Below are positions 47,201-59,454 of a stretch of 64,000 nt of DNA, one piece after another (the stretch's first letter is position 1; each line of letters opens with the position of its first letter). The notes beneath the pieces are model-generated. The model worked only from the letters and a program-made list of their open reading frames with translations, was not told the DNA's origin and ran no database searches. Source of the DNA: Hibiscus mutabilis (Eukaryota > Streptophyta > Magnoliopsida > Malvales > Malvaceae). The stretch is taken from NCBI GenBank assembly GCA_019671005.1, contig CM033732.1, forward strand, positions 43,451,392-43,515,391. Direction: 5' to 3'. A program made the translations under genes and the position numbers.

Positions 47201-49082
47201 AAACTATCAGTATTTGAAGAGCCATCAAACCCTACAGCTGAGTCCCCATAGTCTTCATTCAAGCCAACATCTTCTTCAAGCAAAGGGGGTTCTTTAGATT
47301 TTTCTTTAAATATAACCCTGGAATTGACCTATATACAAAATAAAGTCAGAAAAGATTAGATCATTAAGATAAGTGTTCATAAAAAAGCTCGGAACAGCTA
47401 CAGAGCCTACGACATAGACTTTCACATAATGTAGAAAAAAAAAATTCACCCAATTAAAAAACTGAACATGTACGAAAAGTGTATTTAAAGATACATTAAA
47501 AGTACTTGTTGCATATTGGTATTGTAGCATGGGACAGCTAAAGGGCTTTTATAATATGAATTTTACTCATCTTCACACTCATTTAACCATCAATTCAGTC
47601 ATTAGCTCCGTAATTTAAATATTTGCAATCTGTTATCTGTATTCCTCAATAAACAAACCTTATCCATACGGTTGTTGATGATCTCCTCAGAAATTGGTGC
47701 TTTTCCAGAATAAGACTGATCAGGACCATTTTGGTCTAGCCCCACCTGCAATCCCCTCTCTCTAAGTTCTCGTTGCTGTTCAAACTCCCTGAGACCAAGC
47801 ATAACTACATATAAGCAGTCTGAAATTAGAAGCAAGCAGAAAGTTTACAGGTTTTCGATAAATACCTGAAACCAGTTTTGGAGGTTAGAAGTTGTACAGT
47901 GACCTGTCGTTGAGTACAAATTAAACTTTATTTAGGCGTTAAACAATGCAAATCTATCGTAGGAATGAGTTTCAAAGACTTTCTAGAGGAAGATACACAA
48001 AACATTATTGCCTCTAACTACGCAGACAACCGAAGAAATACAACAAACAATAATCCTCAAATAATGTTTTGAGAAATTCAAAAGCCCTCACATGTAATAT
48101 AGCTCCAGAATCACAGCCAAGAAGAGGCAATGGAACAACAGAAGGCTTTGATGCATCAGCATAATCAGCAAGATTAATGGTAGCCTCACCAAGAACACTG
48201 GATCTTGAGGAACCCTGCCAAATAGATCAGGCGAAAGATAGCTAAGGTCATACTAAGACTCTGTGTGTGGTAAAATTTTTGCAACTACAGTGTGAGGACT
48301 AGAATCTAACCATTGCCACAACAAGTTTGTAGAGTTTTTCATCGAATTGTTTAGTTTTGATGTCTTGGAGAAGCCTTGTAGTCTCATAGATTGGATCAGC
48401 CCATTTGCAAGTTCCATTTCTCACATTTGCTTTGGTTGTCTTTGCAGTTGCTTTTCCGGAATCAGCAGGAATGAAGGATATATACAGTTTATCCCATCCA
48501 CTTTGTGGAATCTGAATTGTTCAGAAAAGTTATACATAACATGCAGTAATCACGGCAATCAAGGTGAATGATGCATCAGAATATGTTTTCCAGTGATGAA
48601 GGACAAGCAATCACATGGTACACTAGCAATATATATGGTAATGGTAGGCAACTTAAGAGTGCTTTGAGCACAGATCAGATGAAAAGGTCGAAAAGATTCA
48701 TTTACCTGAAAATGCAGCCTCATGGCGTAAGTAATATAGAAGATAAAATCACAATCTATATGAGCATCTTAGAACATAAAATACAATTGAAGTTATACAT
48801 TCAAGGCATTATCATTAGATTTCTTGATTCACCTTAACAAGCTATATTTGTTTGATTTGGTACACTTCTGTTGCTAGATAAATTCTAATATACCGGTTCT
48901 TCAGCTTTAATATGATCTTACATCTAAGGAGATCAATGAGTGATTAGCTTCAAAAAAGCGCGTGCCACAAAATTTCACAGATACAATTACAAATTTTTAC
49001 TTACATGCGTAGTGTGGAACTGTAACCGGAATACAACTTTTATTTTTGTCTTCTCAATCTTCCACTTAGTGATCCTCGACAT
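41252..49082 (-). CDS. NT-C2 domain and long coiled-coil protein, 1902 aa
   Basis: Ten exons join in frame to 1902 codons plus stop: 49082-49005, 48511-48311, 48214-48092, 47904-47867, 47788-47659, 47328-42886, 42421-42278, 42073-41972, 41890-41748 and 41558-41252; all junctions are GT-AG. The N-terminus (MSRITKWKIEKTKIKVVFRL, then IPQSGWDKLYISFIPADSGK, KWADPIYETTRLLQD, INLADYADASKPSVVPLPLL, and VTVQLLTSKTG into REFEQQRELRERGLQ) is an NT-C2 (EEIG1/EHBP1-type) domain, thought to bind membranes or mediate organelle positioning. One giant exon of 4443 bp encodes residues 191-1671, mostly heptad-rich coiled coil. The C-terminal exons contain FKSFRDINELIKDMLEIKGRY and a Ser/Asn-rich tail. Annotations of relatives often read 'myosin heavy chain-like' or 'sporulation-specific protein', but there is no motor domain. 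From memory the closest Arabidopsis protein is At1g22060. The cellular role is not established. Confidence 0.93.
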
Positions 49083-50230
49083 TACAAGCAAATTAATTAA
49101 TCACCAATTTATGACATAACAGTCCCCCTCTATAAACTTTCTCTGCTTACAACAAAACAATCCAAAAAGAACAATATCATTTCCTCATAGACAGCTTGGA
49201 CAAAACTAGTTCAGTGTGCAAGTGTAAAACATCCTTGAGATCCAAACCCTCCTGCAGGTATTTAGATCCCATGAGTATGTGTACTTCACCAAGACAATAA
49301 CATAATTATGACAGAAAAATTGTTAAGAGCAAATAAAAGGGTTTTTTTTTTCACACAAGATCAGTACAGATCAAGGTTTATGTTTAGTTAACCAGGAATC
49401 AAGGTTAAACGCAATTCCAAGTTAACAACTAGAAAAAAAAAAAAACATAACCTTAAACTCTGACATTTTCAATGATCTGGTCTAGTGAGTTTGACTTCAC
49501 CATTACTTCAGGGGAAAAAAAACTGAAGTTAGTATAAAGAGAATATTTTGAACTAAAACGCCAAATTTGAGACAAAGAAAACACTAATTCCAGAATAATT
49601 TGCTTATAAAAAAGGTTAAAAAAAAAAGGCAAACCCCGGAAATAAACTTCAAAATGCTGAATTGATAATTATCGGATCCAAACCTTTTTTTAATGTTAAA
49701 GGAAAATAGGACAGTGAATACAACCAAAAACCAAATAAGATAACTCAGCTAAATGCAGGAAGAAAAAGGAATAGCACCTATAAACAAAGCTTCAAAAACG
49801 CAAGCTCTCTTCTTTTCCTAAAATACCCAGATTTTTTACCAAAGAAAAAAAAAACAATTGAGAAAACGTCAATGAATGCCAATAAAAACAATAATCCATG
49901 TAAAAGAGTTGACATTTTTAGTACATTTAACCACCCCAAGAAAAGGAAAATCAGATGCACAGTGAAAAATGCTAAGGAGAAATGAAGGTAGGTACCCAAT
50001 AGCGGATCTGCAGGTGCTTAAGCTGAAAGAATGAGCATAGAAGGTTCTGTTTTTCTGACAAAAGTGAATAGGGGAAGAAGAAAACAACCCAGCAAGTTCC
50101 TTGAGAGAGAGATGAGAAAAACTATCTTTTTTATGTAGATTTTTGAACTGTTGGGTGAGATTTTTTGGGGAGTGAAGAGATTTTGCTTTGATTTAACCAA
50201 AAAAAGACACAGAGGGGGGAAAGGATTAAG
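49083..50230 (-). promoter_or_regulatory. 5' leader/promoter region of the NT-C2 gene
   Basis: Upstream of the start codon, minus-strand sequence is rich in T tracts and holds several possible splice donors. A 5' UTR intron is plausible, because many relatives have one. I cannot place the transcription start. Other short frames here show no conserved domain. Confidence 0.3.
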
Positions 50231-51136
50231 AAGATAATTAATTAAGGTGCAATGGAGGTTTGTTTGAAGGCAAAATATCAGCTTTCAGGATGTGATTTGA
50301 TTAGTATTTAGTATAATAAAAAAGACATCCCGCCAAAGCTTTGCACTGTTGTCCATTGTTTGCTAATTATAATTATAATTATAATTAAATCTGAGTTATG
50401 TTGAGATTTGGAAAGCAATTATGACCTTTTATTTTACTGAAAAGCCCTTCTGGTTTTTCTTTTGGGAATAGTGGATAAAGATTCAAGCATTTTTACTCCA
50501 ATAATGTCTTTTAATTTTCATATTATTTATGGATTTAACATATTTCTCTGATTAGTTATGAATATAATATTTTTCACTAATTGAGTGTAACATGAAATAA
50601 AAATATATTTTGTCTGTTTTTTAAATTGTGAGCAATTGGCATTAAAAGTAAAAAAGAAAAACAATAAAGAACAGCATTCGGACACACAGTCGGAGAACAA
50701 ATCGGCAAACAATATCAAAAAAGAAAACTCAAGACAAACCAACAAACAGGACAAAATATGAAGGCCAAAATCACAAACACCAAGAACAAGCACAACGGTC
50801 AAAGCAAAGAAGGCCAAAACACAGCAGGGAAGACATCAAGGAAACAAACAATGTCAACAACTAGAGCCAGTCTACATGACGTTCTAGGGATCACTGGAGG
50901 ATAAGGGAGTTGATGGAGATGTACAACGAGCGACCAAACATCAACTTCGCGTCAAAAAAAAGATTTAAAGGCAAAAGATAGGCAGAGTCAGAAAACCGGG
51001 CCATCAAATGGAATGTCGATGGGATCCACATCAAGGGCGAGCTACCTACAAAAATCGAGGGCCAAAAATTTCGAAAAACACAAAATTGAATTAAAAGAAA
51101 AGAAAAGAAAAGAAAGAGAATATATGATAGAATGGC
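50231..51136. other. Intergenic AT-rich DNA
   Basis: No gene was recognised. It contains (AATT)-type repeats near 50366-50390 and an AAAAG microsatellite near 51094-51114. Confidence 0.5.
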
Positions 51137-52599
51137 TGTAATGACCCAATTTTTGGGTTGGTAAATTGGGTCTCAGATCCAGGTTGTAGATCCTTTAATC
51201 TGGTGGTTTAATTTAAAGAATTTAAAGTTAGAAGCTCAGTTTAAGAAGAATTGGTGACCATTTTGTAAACAGGTTGAAGCTATGGGGTTTTAGTGTAAAC
51301 TTTTGGAAATTTGGATGGTTAAGTGGGCGATTTGCCCAAATAAAATCTGAAGGCATTAAATGGGCTGGTTTTGCGTGAAAATTGGAAAAAGTAACCAAAA
51401 TTAAAAGAGAAAGAAATAAATGTTTTTAGAGAGGGGTGAGCTTTTAAGTTGATTTTGTTGCCGGTCGGTCGTCCATGGTTGACATTGTTATCGTCATTAG
51501 CTTATCCTCGTCGAGATGAGTTCGACCGTGGTTGCCTTGTCGATGTCACTATCGTCAGGAAGAGAAGAAAAAAGGAACGACGAAGCTTTTCTGCAAAGAA
51601 CCGCCGCCCTCCGTCACGTTTTGAAGCCACCGTTGAACTCCCCGTAGTTAGAGAAGTCGACTTAGAGCTCGTCATCCGGCCACCAGAGGCCAACACACGC
51701 ACCATTGCCTATGCGTGGGCGTGCCTTGCTAGCTGAACCAGGCCGGTCTGCCCATGTCGCACTAGACCACCAACCGCACCGTTGACCAGCTAGGTTGACT
51801 ATTGACTTTGATCGAGGCGTTGATCGTTGACTTTTTGACCAAGTTAACTTTTTCCAAGGATCCTACTTGGGGGGTTTTAAAGTCTTGAGTCCATTTTCGC
51901 AACCCGTTTTACCATATTCAAACTCGGCAAGCTATTTTTAGTGCTTGACCTTGCGAATTTGTTAAAGTATGGGGTTAATTAATATATATATATATATTGT
52001 GTTCGTATTTTTATGAAAAATATTTAGGCTTTAATATCATATCAAGATGAGCGTTTGAGGAGCTCGAGTAAGGATTTATCGATAAGTGCTTGAGGTTAGT
52101 ACACTTCGAACTCTGAATGCTTTATGAGTATCAAAAGTATGAATGGCTTGCTTGTTAGTGGTTGCAAATTAGGTATTGAAATAGTGAGTATGATTAGAGG
52201 ATAAATTATGAAAAAACAGTCACATTAGGTTTGCCGAAGCAAACCCGAACTAATACCTAAACCAAGTCCATTTTTTTTCTTCTTATCTTGTCTATATGCA
52301 TATTATTATTATCTTAATTGAACATGCTTCAGCGGAAACGTCACATTGAAAATAGATTACGAAACAGGGTTCAATTGCTCAACAATTTATATTAGAGACC
52401 AAAACATAATTTCTACAAATTTTAGGGTCTTTATCACAATTAAGATTAGCCAACCTTAATTAATCATATTTCGTACACTCGGGTTAAACTTCAACTTAAA
52501 ATAACCATACAAACTCATTTACTTGCATGATCAAGAAACAAGGACTAAACTGCAAAGAATACAAACTTAAGAAAGCATATTACCAGAAATAACGGCTGG

Positions 52600-52790
52600 T
52601 GTACCGGTACGGACACTTACCGTATCGCAACGGATGAATTTTACAAAGGCGTATCAATACGGTCCTCAGGCGTATCGATACGGATATGTGTTTTTCAAAA
52701 TTATAGATTCTAGTGGCTAAATGGCGTACCGATACAGTTACCCGTGTACCGACACCAGACTTATTTCTGAGCTACGCGTACCGATACAGT
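52600..52790. repeat. Cluster of CGTATCGATACGG-like palindromic motifs
   Basis: Several near copies of GTACCGGTACGG, GCGTATCAATACGG, GCGTATCGATACGG and GCGTACCGATACAG lie within about 190 bp. They are short imperfect palindromes spaced irregularly in the LTR-like block. Confidence 0.6.
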
Positions 52791-52804
52791 GTAATAAATC
52801 GATG

Positions 52805-53030
52805 TGTACTTAATGTTGTGTGATTCCGAGTACGGTTGTGATGTACCTGATGTTAAGTGATCTCGGGTATAATGTTGTGTTTTTGTATCCGATGCTAGGT
52901 GATCCCGAATATGGTTGTATGGAATGCTCGATGTTGTGTGATCCTAAGTATGGTCGCGCTGTACTTGATGTTGTGTGATCCCGAGTACAGTCACAGAATA
53001 TCTGATGCTAGGTGATATCAGGTATTGTGT
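52805..53030 (+). repeat. Tandem repeat, unit about 40-50 bp, five copies
   Basis: The recurring unit is a TGTACTTGATGTTGTGTGAT-like segment followed by CCCGAGTACGGTTG. Copies vary by substitutions (ACCTGATGTTAAGTGATCTC, ATCCGATGCTAGGTGATCCC). This kind of internal LTR repeat is common in plant chromovirus-type gypsy LTRs. Confidence 0.75.
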
Positions 53031-53559
53031 GTAAGTATTACTTCATTGATATTGATTATGATTCATTTGATTTCTATTAATATAGCATGAGTTTAGGCGA
53101 TTGGTAGCAACGACGCTTGATATTCTTGCCTTATGGCTCGTACTAGCTTACATGCTTATATTTATGATTTGCATGAAGTATAGTAGAGTAGATGTATACC
53201 ACTGAACTTTGTAAGCTCGGCATTCAGATTTGTTGTTTCCGTGCATAGGTTGGTAGATTTAATCGTTAGCTTCGTGGAGCACTATCAGTACGGGATTCCA
53301 GCAAATGGTATGTTCCAAAGTACGATACTTGTATGTAGAGGGCTGAGTATTCATAGGACCTTACGTGGTCGAGTCAGTAATTTTATTTTGAAATACTATT
53401 TTGATATACAACGTATAAACTTAAAGATCTTATTTTGTAATTTGATTTATGTTGCTTATTTAATTATATGAAGTAATGGACAATATAATATTTTTAATAA
53501 AGGCTAAATTTATGGTTTTTTAATAAAAAAAAATTGGTCGAATTTTGGGTGACCCAAAT

Positions 53560-53985
53560 ATAGCACTTTGGATCTAGATCGGGATCGGGATCTTAAAATG
53601 GCAAAAACAAAAAACGACGAAGGTTAGAGATTATGTCTTACCCCCCCTCAAATCAACATCGAGATAGAGCTACCCACCAAGATCTGAGAAAAACAACCGA
53701 AAAAACAACACAGTGGTATCCCCTAAAAACCTAGTTTAAGGAGGTGAAGAGGAAATCCACGACGACTAGGTCACCACTTTATGGGAGATCTATCGACCCA
53801 CCACATGAAGAGGGGATTATTGTGCCAGAGGGGAGATAAATTTGTTACTAACGACTAGTGATCGATTGAAACAAGACCGAAACAAAGAAAAGGGTTGAAA
53901 CGAAATTGAAAAAATACAGAGAAAAGCATTGTGTCTGTCATGTTTTTTAAAGCACAACTCATAGAATATCTTTTTATACTGGCCA
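53560..53985. other. Non-coding spacer
   Basis: No gene or clear element is seen; possibly retroelement-derived. Confidence 0.4.
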
Positions 53986-53989
53986 GTGG

Positions 53990-54545
53990 CCAGTTTACAT
54001 TGCTTTTAAAAGTGCGGTAAAAAGTGCTTTTGCGAAGTGTTTTTGGACTTTTGGTTTGAGACATAAGTGCTTAGTATTATTGTCAAAAAGTATTTTGAGA
54101 AATAAATGATCATTTTGGACATTACGTTGTAAGTTAAAAAATATATTTTAAATTATATTAAAATTCTTTAAATGCTATAATATCAACTTAAATTATGATA
54201 AAAAGATAAAAATGTTTTTATTAACAAATAAATATTTTTTATCTAAAAATTTTGACCAAAAATATATAAAATATTTAAACTAATAAATAATTTAGTAATC
54301 ATATAATTATGTTTTTGGTAAAAATTATAAGTTTATAAATTATAAAATAAATACAACATAAGATAGAAGTGAAGGTTAAAAAAGAAATTTCGCTCCCAAT
54401 ACATTTTTCTAACCGCAAAAAGCTAAAAATTGCAGCTTTTGCGTTTTGTGTTGAAAAGCACTTTTCAAACGCACTTTTTCTTCAAAAATTATTTGTTTAG
54501 TATTTGCTTATGGCTCTAAAAGTGCTTTTAACTCCAAATGTGCTT
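53990..54545. mobile_element. AAAAGTGCTTTT-type hAT-like MITE
   Basis: The left end has GCTTTTAAAAGTGCGG and AAAAGTGCTTTTGCG; the right end has inverted forms (AAAAGCACTTTTCAAACGC, CTAAAAGTGCTTTTAACTCC). Such repeated AAGTGCTTTT blocks at both ends are typical of a widespread plant hAT-like MITE group. Exact boundaries and target duplication are not resolved. Confidence 0.5.
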
Positions 54546-54559
54546 TCTCAAAAGAAATG

Positions 54560-55490
54560 GTGAATGGGTCGGTAATATTTTTTTATCGATAAAACTATTT
54601 TTTATTGGTGAGAAGGGAAAAGTGTGGTCAGCGTAGCGTTTTCCCCATAGTTTTGTTTTAATTTTTTTTTTAAAAATTAAGATTTTAATTCGATTTAAAA
54701 TAAAATAGATCAAATTGAATGAACTAATTTAATCTAAAGGAATCATGAATATCCTATGAGAATAATGCATTATGACAAGGTCTTGAAACAAAAACTACAA
54801 AGGTAAAGTTTTTTTTTTGGTAATTTTAAATGAGTGAGAGTGAGAGTTCAACAATGATATTATAAGTGGTGTGACTCATTGACTTAAACAATGAATATAT
54901 AATTAATTGATGAAACATATAAAATTAATTACACATTATTTTAATTCAAATGATATATGTTCGAATGATCCCTCCACTAGCTCATCAAAACTCGTAAACA
55001 GAATGTCTATTAAAAAATAAACACAACGATGATTTATATATAAGAGATGGATTACGAAAAATTACTCAATGTAGTAATAATATTTTCTCATGGAAATTAA
55101 ATAAATAACTTCTAAAGGTAATTTAATACTTTTGCATCATTATTTAAATTATTTTAAAATGATATATTAGATTAGTAAATTATTTAATATTATTTATAAA
55201 AAAATAAATTATTTGATATTTAATGGTTTGAAAACTAATTTAATAATTTTAGACCATTATTCAATAAATTCCAAAATAAAATATTAACTTAATAAATTAT
55301 TTTGAAAATTAAAATAAAAAACAAAATAAAGTTTTACATAAATTCTATGACGGTAAAATTGTCTTAAGTTTATGTAATTTAAATCGGACTATGTGAAAAT
55401 AACTTAATTGAAATAAATTAAATTCATCACAATTAATTATTTAATTATAAATTAAAATTTATTTAAATCCGACCTTCATTACATATATTA
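54560..55490. other. AT-rich spacer
   Basis: Very AT-rich with no gene; many TAATTTAA-type low-complexity runs. Confidence 0.5.
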
Positions 55491-55811
55491 TATATTTAAG
55501 GCATAAAATTAAAAATAACCTCAACGTTTGACCTTTTGGTCACTTTAGCTCATATTTTTTATGCAAATAATCTCCTAACGTTTTATTTTTGTGTAATTTT
55601 CACCATTGTTAGATGTAAACCGTTGGTCAACTAACGGTCTACGCCCCTTGCTGACGTAATGATGCCACATGTGTAGAAATAATGATGTGACACTTTACTA
55701 ATGTGACATCATATTTTAAAAAATAATAATTGTCTTTATATTTATTTTTAGTCAATCAAATGATGCCATCAAGGCATACGAAAGAAACAAAAGTTAAAGA
55801 TTATTAAAGTT

Positions 55812-55867
55812 GGAATGCAAACCAAAGCCTAGTGGGTGAAAAGCATAACGACTAACCACTAGGCCAA
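55812..55867 (-). repeat. tRNA-like (SINE-head-like) segment, left arm
   Basis: On the minus strand an A-box-like TGGCCTAGTGG (55867-55857) is followed by a B-box-like GGTTTGCATTCC (55823-55812), with spacing close to that in a tRNA gene. It is not a complete tRNA cloverleaf. Confidence 0.55.
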
Positions 55868-56659
55868 CTCACTCACATGATTGATTTTTTACCAAATATT
55901 ATATTTATTACATCCAAAATTCGCACTTCACGTTTCAACTCACTAACCCTGTGTTTATGAAACTCTGCACTAACCCTGTGGATCGGATTAAATCCAAATT
56001 CTCTTTAAAAATCTGAAAACGAAGCTTCATCTCCTCCATGCTCTCGTACTTCCTCCCATGCCTGAATCAAATTAAAAAAAAATCCCCAAATTTTCATCTA
56101 TAGAAGAATCAAGATAAAAGAGTTTGAATTAAAAAAATGACGCTTTTCTTTCATTTAGTTTCAACTTGCAATTGTTCAAAGTGGAGAGATATTGAAGAAG
56201 AGAAAGCTTAGACAGTAGCATTCAAAGAGTTGAATTTGGAGTGCAGTAAACCCAAATATAAAGCTTTAAAATACACAATTGAAGGTAATTGTCGTTTCAA
56301 CTTGTCTAAAATAAACAAAAAAATTGTATATGCAGTAGATTATAATACAAGTCCATGAATTTTTTGAATTTTTTGAGCCATATGAGTGAGATCGATTTAA
56401 TCATATTTTCTGAAACTTTTAACTGTAATTCGGTTCTTAATTTTGAGATTGATTCTATGGCTCTGCCATTTGCTTAAGCTTAGTATAGTTCTTCTGTAAA
56501 TTCAGATTAACGACGGCGGACGAAGAGTTCTGTCTGGGTGCGTTTCAAGTCCCAACAACGGCGGACGAAGCTCGATAAAAAAGAAACCCAGGGAGATCCC
56601 AAACAGGTTCCTTTCCATTAAATATAATATTTGGTACAGAATCAAGCATGTGAATATGT

Positions 56660-56714
56660 TAGCTTGGTGGTTAAGTGTTATGCTCTTCACCCATTAGACC
56701 GGGGTTTGAATTCC
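56660..56714 (+). repeat. tRNA-like (SINE-head-like) segment, right arm
   Basis: A-box-like TAGCTTGGTGG (56660-56670) is followed by B-box-like GGTTTGAATTCC (56703-56714). It is the inverted partner of the segment at 55812-55867. Confidence 0.55.
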
Positions 56715-56778
56715 AACTTCAACAATTCTGAATTTTTGTTTTTTTCATGTCTTGAACCAATTAGATGATGACACCACT

Positions 56779-57232
56779 TGTCACGGGGCTAGACTTGACT
56801 CTAGCGGATCCGTGCGGCCTTAGACGCTTTTGACGCTAATCGGTCGATTCCTGCGTCTAAGTTAGCCTTCAACCAGCCTTGCGAGTACTCCTGCTCGACA
56901 ACGGCTCGGACAAGCCCTCCAGGCTTCGATGGATCTCGTCACGGGCTAAACTTTTGCCAGACGAATCGTGCGGGCTTTAGTCGCTTTCTCGGTTGAAACG
57001 TCTGCTAAGTCACCCTAAAATCCCCTATCACGACCTTAGGTGAAGCTCTCTCGACAAACACTTAACTCAGCCAGGATTCTCGCTTCGGAAGATCAAACAC
57101 TTTCCGAAGCCCTCGAACGAAAGATCGTTCTAAGCGAAAGCTAATCAAAGAACAACGGAAAGAGATTGACAACTAGAACAATAAAGAACACTCAAGAACA
57201 GTGAAGAACACTCAGAGATTTTAGAGTGATAC
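56779..57232 (+). mobile_element. GC-richer nested insertion, LTR-like
   Basis: It begins TGTCACGGGGCTAGACTTG inside the right arm of the foldback and ends around ATACTATGTCA. It is visibly richer in G and C than its host. Two related blocks begin at 56781 (TCACGGGGCTAGACTT) and 56939 (TCACGGGCTAAACTTT), both followed by GTGCGG(C/G)CTT(T)AG. A solo LTR is likely, but no target duplication is resolved. Confidence 0.4.
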
Positions 57233-57290
57233 TATGTCAGCAAAGTGATACCATGTCAGTAAAGTGATACCATGTCAACAAAGTGACATG
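57232..57290 (+). repeat. Short tandem repeat, 19-20 bp unit, three copies
   Basis: The unit CCATGTCAGTAAAGTGATA and close variants repeat head to tail at the junction between the nested insertion and the resumed foldback arm. Confidence 0.75.
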
Positions 57291-57473
57291 TGGCATCTCC
57301 ACGTCAACAATGAGCGTTGACTGTTAGTTGACTGCCGATTTTCATCCAACGAAGATAAAAATTGCACGAAAATACAAACGTTTGGAGGTTATTTACAACA
57401 AAAAAAATAAGAATTAAAGTGACCAAAAAGTCAAACATTAAACGCTATTTTTGACTTTCTGCCAATATTTAAA

Positions 57474-59065
57474 TAAACTTATATATTTTATAAATAAACA
57501 ATCCTTTTTAAAAACATATAATTCATAAAAGACCTTTGTCAAATTGCAAAACCGTTATCCTTTACAAATACAACTCATTACAAATTTTAAACCCAATTAC
57601 ATTTCATACTCACGACCCACTATCATTTACCCAATCGAGAATCTAATACTCGTGGCCCAAATACATCACCCAAGCCTATACCTAAACTAATTAGCTAACC
57701 ATAAACCTACACAATGCAAGGCAACCGTCGTTCAATGGTTCCAAAACTTTCTTGTTACTCTTCAGCTGTAGCCACCAGCCAATTATTGGTCACCACGTCG
57801 TCATCAGCTCGCCATGCAACATTGACCGTTCGTCTCACCAGATCCTTTTTTAGTAAAGCCATTAGAAATTATCCCCTATCTCTTGGGTCTCTCACAAATG
57901 CAAACAAGAAAATATAAGAATGAATCAGGGAATTACAGCGAATAAAATAGAAAAATGATACACATTACACAGCCAATGAGGTTTTTTTAGTTATTATGTT
58001 CGCTTTCATTTTTGTAAACAAATGTAAACGACTATAAAGTCAAATAGATAACATTGTAAAGAGTTACGCATTAATCAATATACAGAGAGCAAATTCAAGG
58101 TATTTTTATGATTCTTCATTTTGAATCAAAAGAAAAAAGGGATTTAAGGTTTTAGACTATCTAAGTGTCTTCGGACTGCTACCGTTTCTGATGGTCGAGG
58201 TTGTCATCACCGATGAATGGTGACCTCTCATGGTTGAATCTCTCAACTTTAATCAGTGTCATTTGGGGTTCATACCGACGAGGAAAATCAGTAAAGGCCA
58301 AAGGCCAAAAATGAATTTCTTTTTTAAGTTTTAAAAAATTTCAAGGTTTCATTTTATAGATTTGTGAAGGAGGGTTTATTTTTGGGTAATTTCAAAAGGG
58401 GATTTGCATTTAAATAAAAAAAGAGTTCGAGGGACGATTTTCTTCTTCAGTTTCACCGCCGACAAGTGGCAGCCTGCGCTGATCGATAACGGTCGACACG
58501 ATGAATGTTCATCGTGTTTTTGGTCTGATTTGGAGGCTTTGAAGGACTTGGAGGCTCTCATTTTGATCTGGTTTTGAAGGCGGGGAAATGAAAAGTTTTT
58601 TTTTTTTCTTTTTAGCTTTTATACTCGTACGGTCTCACTATTATTGATTTTATTACTTTATTTAAACCCCTTTGCCCTATTCAAATTATGAGTTTAATCC
58701 TTCTAATTTTATTTTCTTTCAGTTTTAGTCATTTTTTCGTTTTCTTTTGTTTCTGATTTCTTCTTTTAAGTCCGAAGACAAGAGGTTGACCCTCTAGAAG
58801 GGAAGGATACCTTATTTTAGGTTTATTACCCTTTTGATCCATGCCCTTTATAATTAATTTAATTATGCATTTATTTAATTTTACGCATTTAAATTTATGA
58901 TATGCACTTTTAGGTTTATTTCAACTATGTCCATTTAATTTATGTATTTAACTTTCACTTCACTTTCTTTACGATCTTGCGGTGATCCGCCTCAGGGTAT
59001 GATCCACATTATATATGGTCTGGATAATATGGTTAATTAATTTATTTTATGCTATTTTTGACAAA
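57474..59065. other. Non-coding, probably LTR-derived DNA
   Basis: No gene domain was recognised. A GC-richer part at 58430-58580 and a generally LTR-like composition suggest it belongs to the same element as the conserved LTR-terminal block at 59458-59560. Confidence 0.35.
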
Positions 59066-59069
59066 TTCT

Positions 59070-59200
59070 AATCCTACTTAGAGGGGAGAGAAAGGGGAGA
59101 CTCTAGGGGGAAGGAAAGGTGTGCTCCTAGTGGGTCTAGAACTCATGACCTAAGGGAATGTAAGGGAACAAAGATGACCAGCTTGGCCAACCGACCGAAT
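59070..59200 (-). mobile_element. SINE-like segment
   Basis: On the minus strand TTGGCCAAGCTGG is followed about 35 bp later by GGTCATGAGTTCTAGACC, similar to degenerate A and B boxes. AT-rich sequence follows. No target duplication was confirmed. Confidence 0.4.
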
Positions 59201-59454
59201 GTGCTTGCTCTATTTTATGCTCTTTATTTATACATGTCTTTAATTATGTACATATCGCATGCTCATACCTAATGTAAATTGATAATGCAGTGTTCCATTA
59301 TTAGAGGGTAAATTCTGATAGTGCCAAAGGCATTGGTGGTGATCTTTGTTTGTTCCTCGAGTAACGAGACCCTTAAAATAAACTCGCATTTATAAATAAT
59401 TTTAATTTAAATGTTACTCAAACTTGTAAGTTCCGATATTAAGACACATGATAA

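Larger units (their letters stand above)
51134..53560 (+). mobile_element. Putative Ty3/gypsy LTR or LTR-like block with internal tandem repeat
   Basis: It begins CTGTAATGACCCAATTTTT, a common plant gypsy LTR start, with an inverse-type TTTTGGGTGACCCA near 53553. Inside, 51450-51830 is GC-richer, and 52805-53030 carries a tandem repeat. No gag or pol is seen. The ends and the solo-LTR interpretation are tentative. Confidence 0.45.
55500..57463. mobile_element. Long-armed Mutator-type foldback element with nested insertion
   Basis: The ends GGCATAAAATTAAAAATA and, inverted, GGCAGAAAGTCAAAAATA extend into inverted arms of about 400 bp. The flanking 9-bp duplication is nearly exact (TATATTTAA 55491-55499, AATATTTAA 57464-57472). 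Both arms contain a tRNA-like segment with polymerase III-type boxes. The right arm is interrupted by unrelated DNA at about 56779-57232. No transposase was recognised; the unpaired middle (about 55910-56610) has only short frames. Confidence 0.75.

Noticed and set aside
51449..51736. 95-codon plus-strand open frame in a GC-rich patch
   Set aside because: The patch lies inside an LTR-like block and resembles GC-rich LTR sequence rather than a gene; no domain was seen.
55812..56714. Functional tRNA genes
   Set aside because: Only box-like motifs are present; I could not build acceptor, anticodon and T arms, so they are called tRNA-like only.
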